64,000 nt of DNA from Mycobacterium sp. 1274761.0 (GTDB lineage: Bacteria; Actinomycetota; Actinomycetes; Mycobacteriales; Mycobacteriaceae): positions 1 to 64,000 of the forward strand of contig NZ_LZMC01000009.1 of assembly GCF_001668615.1 (NCBI RefSeq), written 5' to 3'. The notes below the pieces were generated by a model. The model was not told where the DNA came from. It made no database searches and saw nothing but the letters and a program-made list of their open reading frames with translations. Each line of letters begins with the position of its first letter. Position 1 is the first letter of the stretch. Made by a program: the position numbers and the translations under genes. Below are positions 62,079 to 64,000 of this stretch, one piece after another.

Positions 62079-62936
62079 TCAGGCGGCCAGGAACTCCGCA
62101 ATCTCCGCTGCGACGCGGCGGCCCTGTACCCGCCCAGCGCGCGCCGACGGCTCGCGGCATGCGGGGTCCAACGGGTTCTTGCCGAACGCCGCCAGCGATT
62201 CGTCGTCGGCGAACACCCCGAACGCGCGGCCGGGAAAGGAGTCGACCTCGACGGCCGGGTCGGGTCCAAACGGCGAGGGCGTGCCCCGGCCCGAGGGCAC
62301 CAGCACAACGGCGACCTCGCAGTCGTCGGCCAGCGTGAGGTTCATCGTGCTGCCGACGCCGCCGTCCATGTAGCGCCGTTCGCCGATGGTCACCAAGGGC
62401 CATGCGCCGGGTACCGCACAGCTGGCGGCGACGGCGTCGACCAGGCCGACACCCGAATGCCGGTTGAAGGCCACCAGGTCACCGGTGCCGACATCGATCG
62501 CGGAGATGCGCAGGTCCGCATCCGGCCAGTCGTGCGACGGCAGCCGGTGTGCGATGACGTCGCGGCGCACGGCCTCGGGGACGGTCTGCGTGGTTCGGGC
62601 GACCTCGCCGATCTTTTGCAGCTTCTGCTGCTTGGTCGCCCCGGGATCCGACAGCGCGCGGAGAAACAAGCCGGTGATGTCGTCGATGTCGACGCCGGGG
62701 TTGATCTCCTTGCAGACGCCGTTGATCTGGCGGTCGTACAACTCGCCGAGGCTCAATCCGCTGCCGAGCTGGGCGGCGACCGCCGAACCGGCGGACGTAC
62801 CGACGGTCACGTCGAAGGACAACAGGGCTCGCGCCGTGTCGGCGGAGGCGTCCTCGATGCCGCTGAGGATGCCGATTTCCCAGGCGATGCCCGCCAGTCC
62901 CCCGCCGGCCAATACCAGCGCGCGTTTCGATGCCAC
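62079..62936 (-). CDS. Patatin-like phospholipase (Rv1062-like)
   Basis: 285 aa. Oxyanion loop GGGLAGIAWEIGIL, nucleophile Ser48 in GTSAGSAVAAQ, catalytic Asp in MDGGVGST. This is a shorter patatin of the RssA type; it probably hydrolyses acyl esters. Together with the plus-strand patatin 1 kb away it shows two separate patatin types in the region. It follows the SRPBCC gene on the same strand with 30 bp between them. Confidence 0.88.
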   Translation of the reverse strand: MASKRALVLAGGGLAGIAWEIGILSGIEDASADTARALLSFDVTVGTSAGSAVAAQLGSGLSLGELYDRQINGVCKEINPGVDIDDITGLFLRALSDPGATKQQKLQKIGEVARTTQTVPEAVRRDVIAHRLPSHDWPDADLRISAIDVGTGDLVAFNRHSGVGLVDAVAASCAVPGAWPLVTIGERRYMDGGVGSTMNLTLADDCEVAVVLVPSGRGTPSPFGPDPAVEVDSFPGRAFGVFADDESLAAFGKNPLDPACREPSARAGRVQGRRVAAEIAEFLAA

Positions 62937-62966
62937 ACCGTAAGTCTGCCAACCGGTGGCGACGGG

Positions 62967-63440
62967 TCAGTGCACCAGCTGCCTCGACAGTTCCTTGAGC
63001 GACTGCCGGGCATAACCCTTCCACAGCTTGCCGAACACCGGTAACAACGGCGCGGTGAGCGCGCTGCGCGGGTGGATGGTCCACCGCCACGTGACGCGGG
63101 TGCCTGCACCGAGGGACTCGAAGATCCACTCACCATCGATGTGATCGACCAGCGGCGCCAGCGGGCCCTTGACGTCAGACAGCGTGTATCCGAACGAATG
63201 CGGTGCGTCGAACGCGGTGAGCCGCTCGTGCATGCTTCCGCCGCCCACCAGCACGACGGTGCGTGACTGTCCGACGCCGTCCCAATCTCCGGTCTGGTCG
63301 CGCGTCTCCTTGATCGGTGGGATCGGGCCGTACCACCGCCGGAACAACTCCGGCAGCGGAATCGGCACCAGTTCGCGGAATACGCTTTCCTGGTCCAGCG
63401 CAATCGTTTCGGACTGCTCGACAACCAACGGCTTCGCCAT
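62967..63440 (-). CDS. SRPBCC family protein
   Basis: 157 aa. START-like chain: QSETIALDQESVFRELVPIPLPELFRRWYGPIPPIKETRDQTG, SRTVVLVGGGSMHERLTAF and VTWRWTIHPR before a long C-terminal helix. It resembles polyketide cyclase/dehydrase-type lipid-binding proteins. Short distance to the downstream patatin gene suggests a shared role in lipid handling. No catalytic residues can be named. Confidence 0.75.
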   Translation of the reverse strand: MAKPLVVEQSETIALDQESVFRELVPIPLPELFRRWYGPIPPIKETRDQTGDWDGVGQSRTVVLVGGGSMHERLTAFDAPHSFGYTLSDVKGPLAPLVDHIDGEWIFESLGAGTRVTWRWTIHPRSALTAPLLPVFGKLWKGYARQSLKELSRQLVH

Positions 63441-63449
63441 GGCCCAAGA

Positions 63450-63794
63450 CTAGTCGGGCAGCTCCACGTCGCAGCGATCACGGAACTCGAGCGCCGGCGC
63501 CCGGATGCCGCGCAGGTCGTCACCCACCTGCGGGTTGGCGTCGATGTAGTCCTGCACGGCCTGACGCTGCTGGTCGCGGGGCTTGCCTTTCAGATCGGTG
63601 AAGAACGCGTTGACGTCCGGGTGGGCGAACAGATACGTCGACATCGCCGCGGACACTCCGGTCATCACACCGGCGAGGTCGGCGGCGCTACAGTTCGGCG
63701 ACGCGGGCTCGGCATTCGCGGGCGCCGCAGTGACAACGGCGACGACGGCGCCGAACGCGGCGACTCCGCGCGCCCAGCCGTGATTGATCGACAT
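63450..63794 (-). CDS. Secreted haemophore-related protein
   Basis: 114 aa from ATG 63794. A cleavable signal peptide (residues 1-28, ending AANA-type APANAEP) is followed by a helical domain with Cys35 (PNCSAADLAGV) and a late Cys (FRDRC), and YLFAHPDVNAFFTDLKGKP. This matches the small haem-binding/haemophore-related family of mycobacteria (Rv0203-type), in which two Cys form a disulfide. It may carry haem across the periplasm; haem binding not shown. Confidence 0.8.
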   Translation of the reverse strand: MSINHGWARGVAAFGAVVAVVTAAPANAEPASPNCSAADLAGVMTGVSAAMSTYLFAHPDVNAFFTDLKGKPRDQQRQAVQDYIDANPQVGDDLRGIRAPALEFRDRCDVELPD

Positions 63795-63831
63795 TCGTTG
63801 TGCTCCTATCGGTTTCACTGGTAGGGGCGGC

Positions 63832-64000
63832 TTATACGCAGCCGCTGACGCTGATGCGCCGACCAAAGTTGGCGCATACGTTGACGTTTGGCGGCGGCGG
63901 GTGTGTAGGAGGCGGCGGTGCCGCATAGTCCTCCGGTAGGGGCGCGTAATACGCAGGTGGGGCTACCCAGGGCGCCACAGCGTCCGCGATGCTGCCGCAT
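63832..64000 (-). CDS. Secreted proline-rich protein, C-terminal part (5' end beyond window)
   Basis: The minus-strand frame ending at TAA 63832 reads VAPPAYYAPLPEDYAAPPPP, a Pro-rich stretch, then NVNVCANFGRRISVSGCV at the end. Cys-rich, Pro-rich C-termini of this kind are frequent in short exported mycobacterial proteins. The 5' part lies beyond the right edge, so signal peptide and length cannot be judged. It is 37 bp upstream of the haemophore-related gene, same strand. Confidence 0.6.
   Translation of the reverse strand, partial: CGSIADAVAPWVAPPAYYAPLPEDYAAPPPPTHPPPPNVNVCANFGRRISVSGCV

Noticed and set aside
1..64000. tRNA, rRNA, CRISPR, insertion-sequence or prophage features
   Set aside because: No cloverleaf, direct-repeat/spacer array, transposase or terminal inverted repeat was seen on either strand.

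Overview
The window is high-GC chromosomal DNA from a Mycobacterium-type actinobacterium, probably an environmental or fast-growing species. The evidence is the set of genus-typical genes (mycothiol conjugate amidase Mca, DesA2, Z-farnesyl diphosphate synthase, LpqV, PhoH2, a DUF1876 protein) and a gene order that, from memory, follows the M. tuberculosis Rv1112 to Rv1062 block in inverted order, with insertions. About 70 protein genes are supported. I saw no rRNA, tRNA, CRISPR array, insertion sequence or prophage.

Layout. 1-5.9 kb is accessory: a partial WXG-type (type VII secretion-like) protein at the left edge, a permuted NlpC/P60 protein, an F420-type nitroreductase, a DUF2993 membrane protein, an HNH protein and two VOC proteins. 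5.9-12.5 kb is core: ychF, a DUF6542 protein, ispH, a Rv1109c-like protein, xseAB, and 3-beta-HSD with a KstR-type operator. 12.5-17.7 kb holds a Rv1738-like hibernation-type gene, then a four-gene run: sulfatase, HAD hydrolase, formylglycine-generating enzyme, alpha/beta-hydrolase-cyclase fusion. 17.7-22.6 kb has an SRPBCC protein, two SDRs, an AI-2E permease, a dienelactone hydrolase and a DUF4245 protein. 22.6-33 kb is central metabolism and envelope: glpX, fum, a NodB deacetylase, phoH2, desA2, a long-form glyA, a DUF885 protein, coaA. 33-42.3 kb has membrane proteins, Z-prenyl synthase, hemolysin III, a DUF255 protein, mca, a DUF4307 protein, greA with a structured leader, and a GPP34 protein. 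42.3-53.7 kb has metB, an epoxide hydrolase, a divergent monooxygenase and acyl-CoA dehydrogenase pair around a 26-bp perfect palindrome, proline-rich membrane proteins (one Pra-like), cbs, an esterase, a GDSL hydrolase and a thiolase. 53.7-64 kb has a Bax-inhibitor-1 protein, two crotonase-family genes, a membrane alpha/beta hydrolase, cysteine dioxygenase with rhodanese behind a Cys-Cys upstream ORF, lpqV, two patatins, a DTTK-repeat membrane protein, an SRPBCC protein, a haemophore-related protein and a partial secreted protein.

Themes. Sulfur metabolism recurs: sulfatase plus its maturase, cystathionine gamma-synthase and beta-synthase, cysteine dioxygenase with rhodanese, and mycothiol amidase. 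Lipid and steroid catabolism also recurs: 3-beta-HSD, thiolase, crotonases, acyl-CoA dehydrogenase, SDRs. The least explained signals are regulatory: the greA leader with mutually exclusive pairings, the Cys-Cys upstream ORF before cysteine dioxygenase, the two perfect operator-like palindromes, and a pair of related palindromic intergenic repeats near 53.8 kb. References to M. tuberculosis orthologues come from memory, not from a search.
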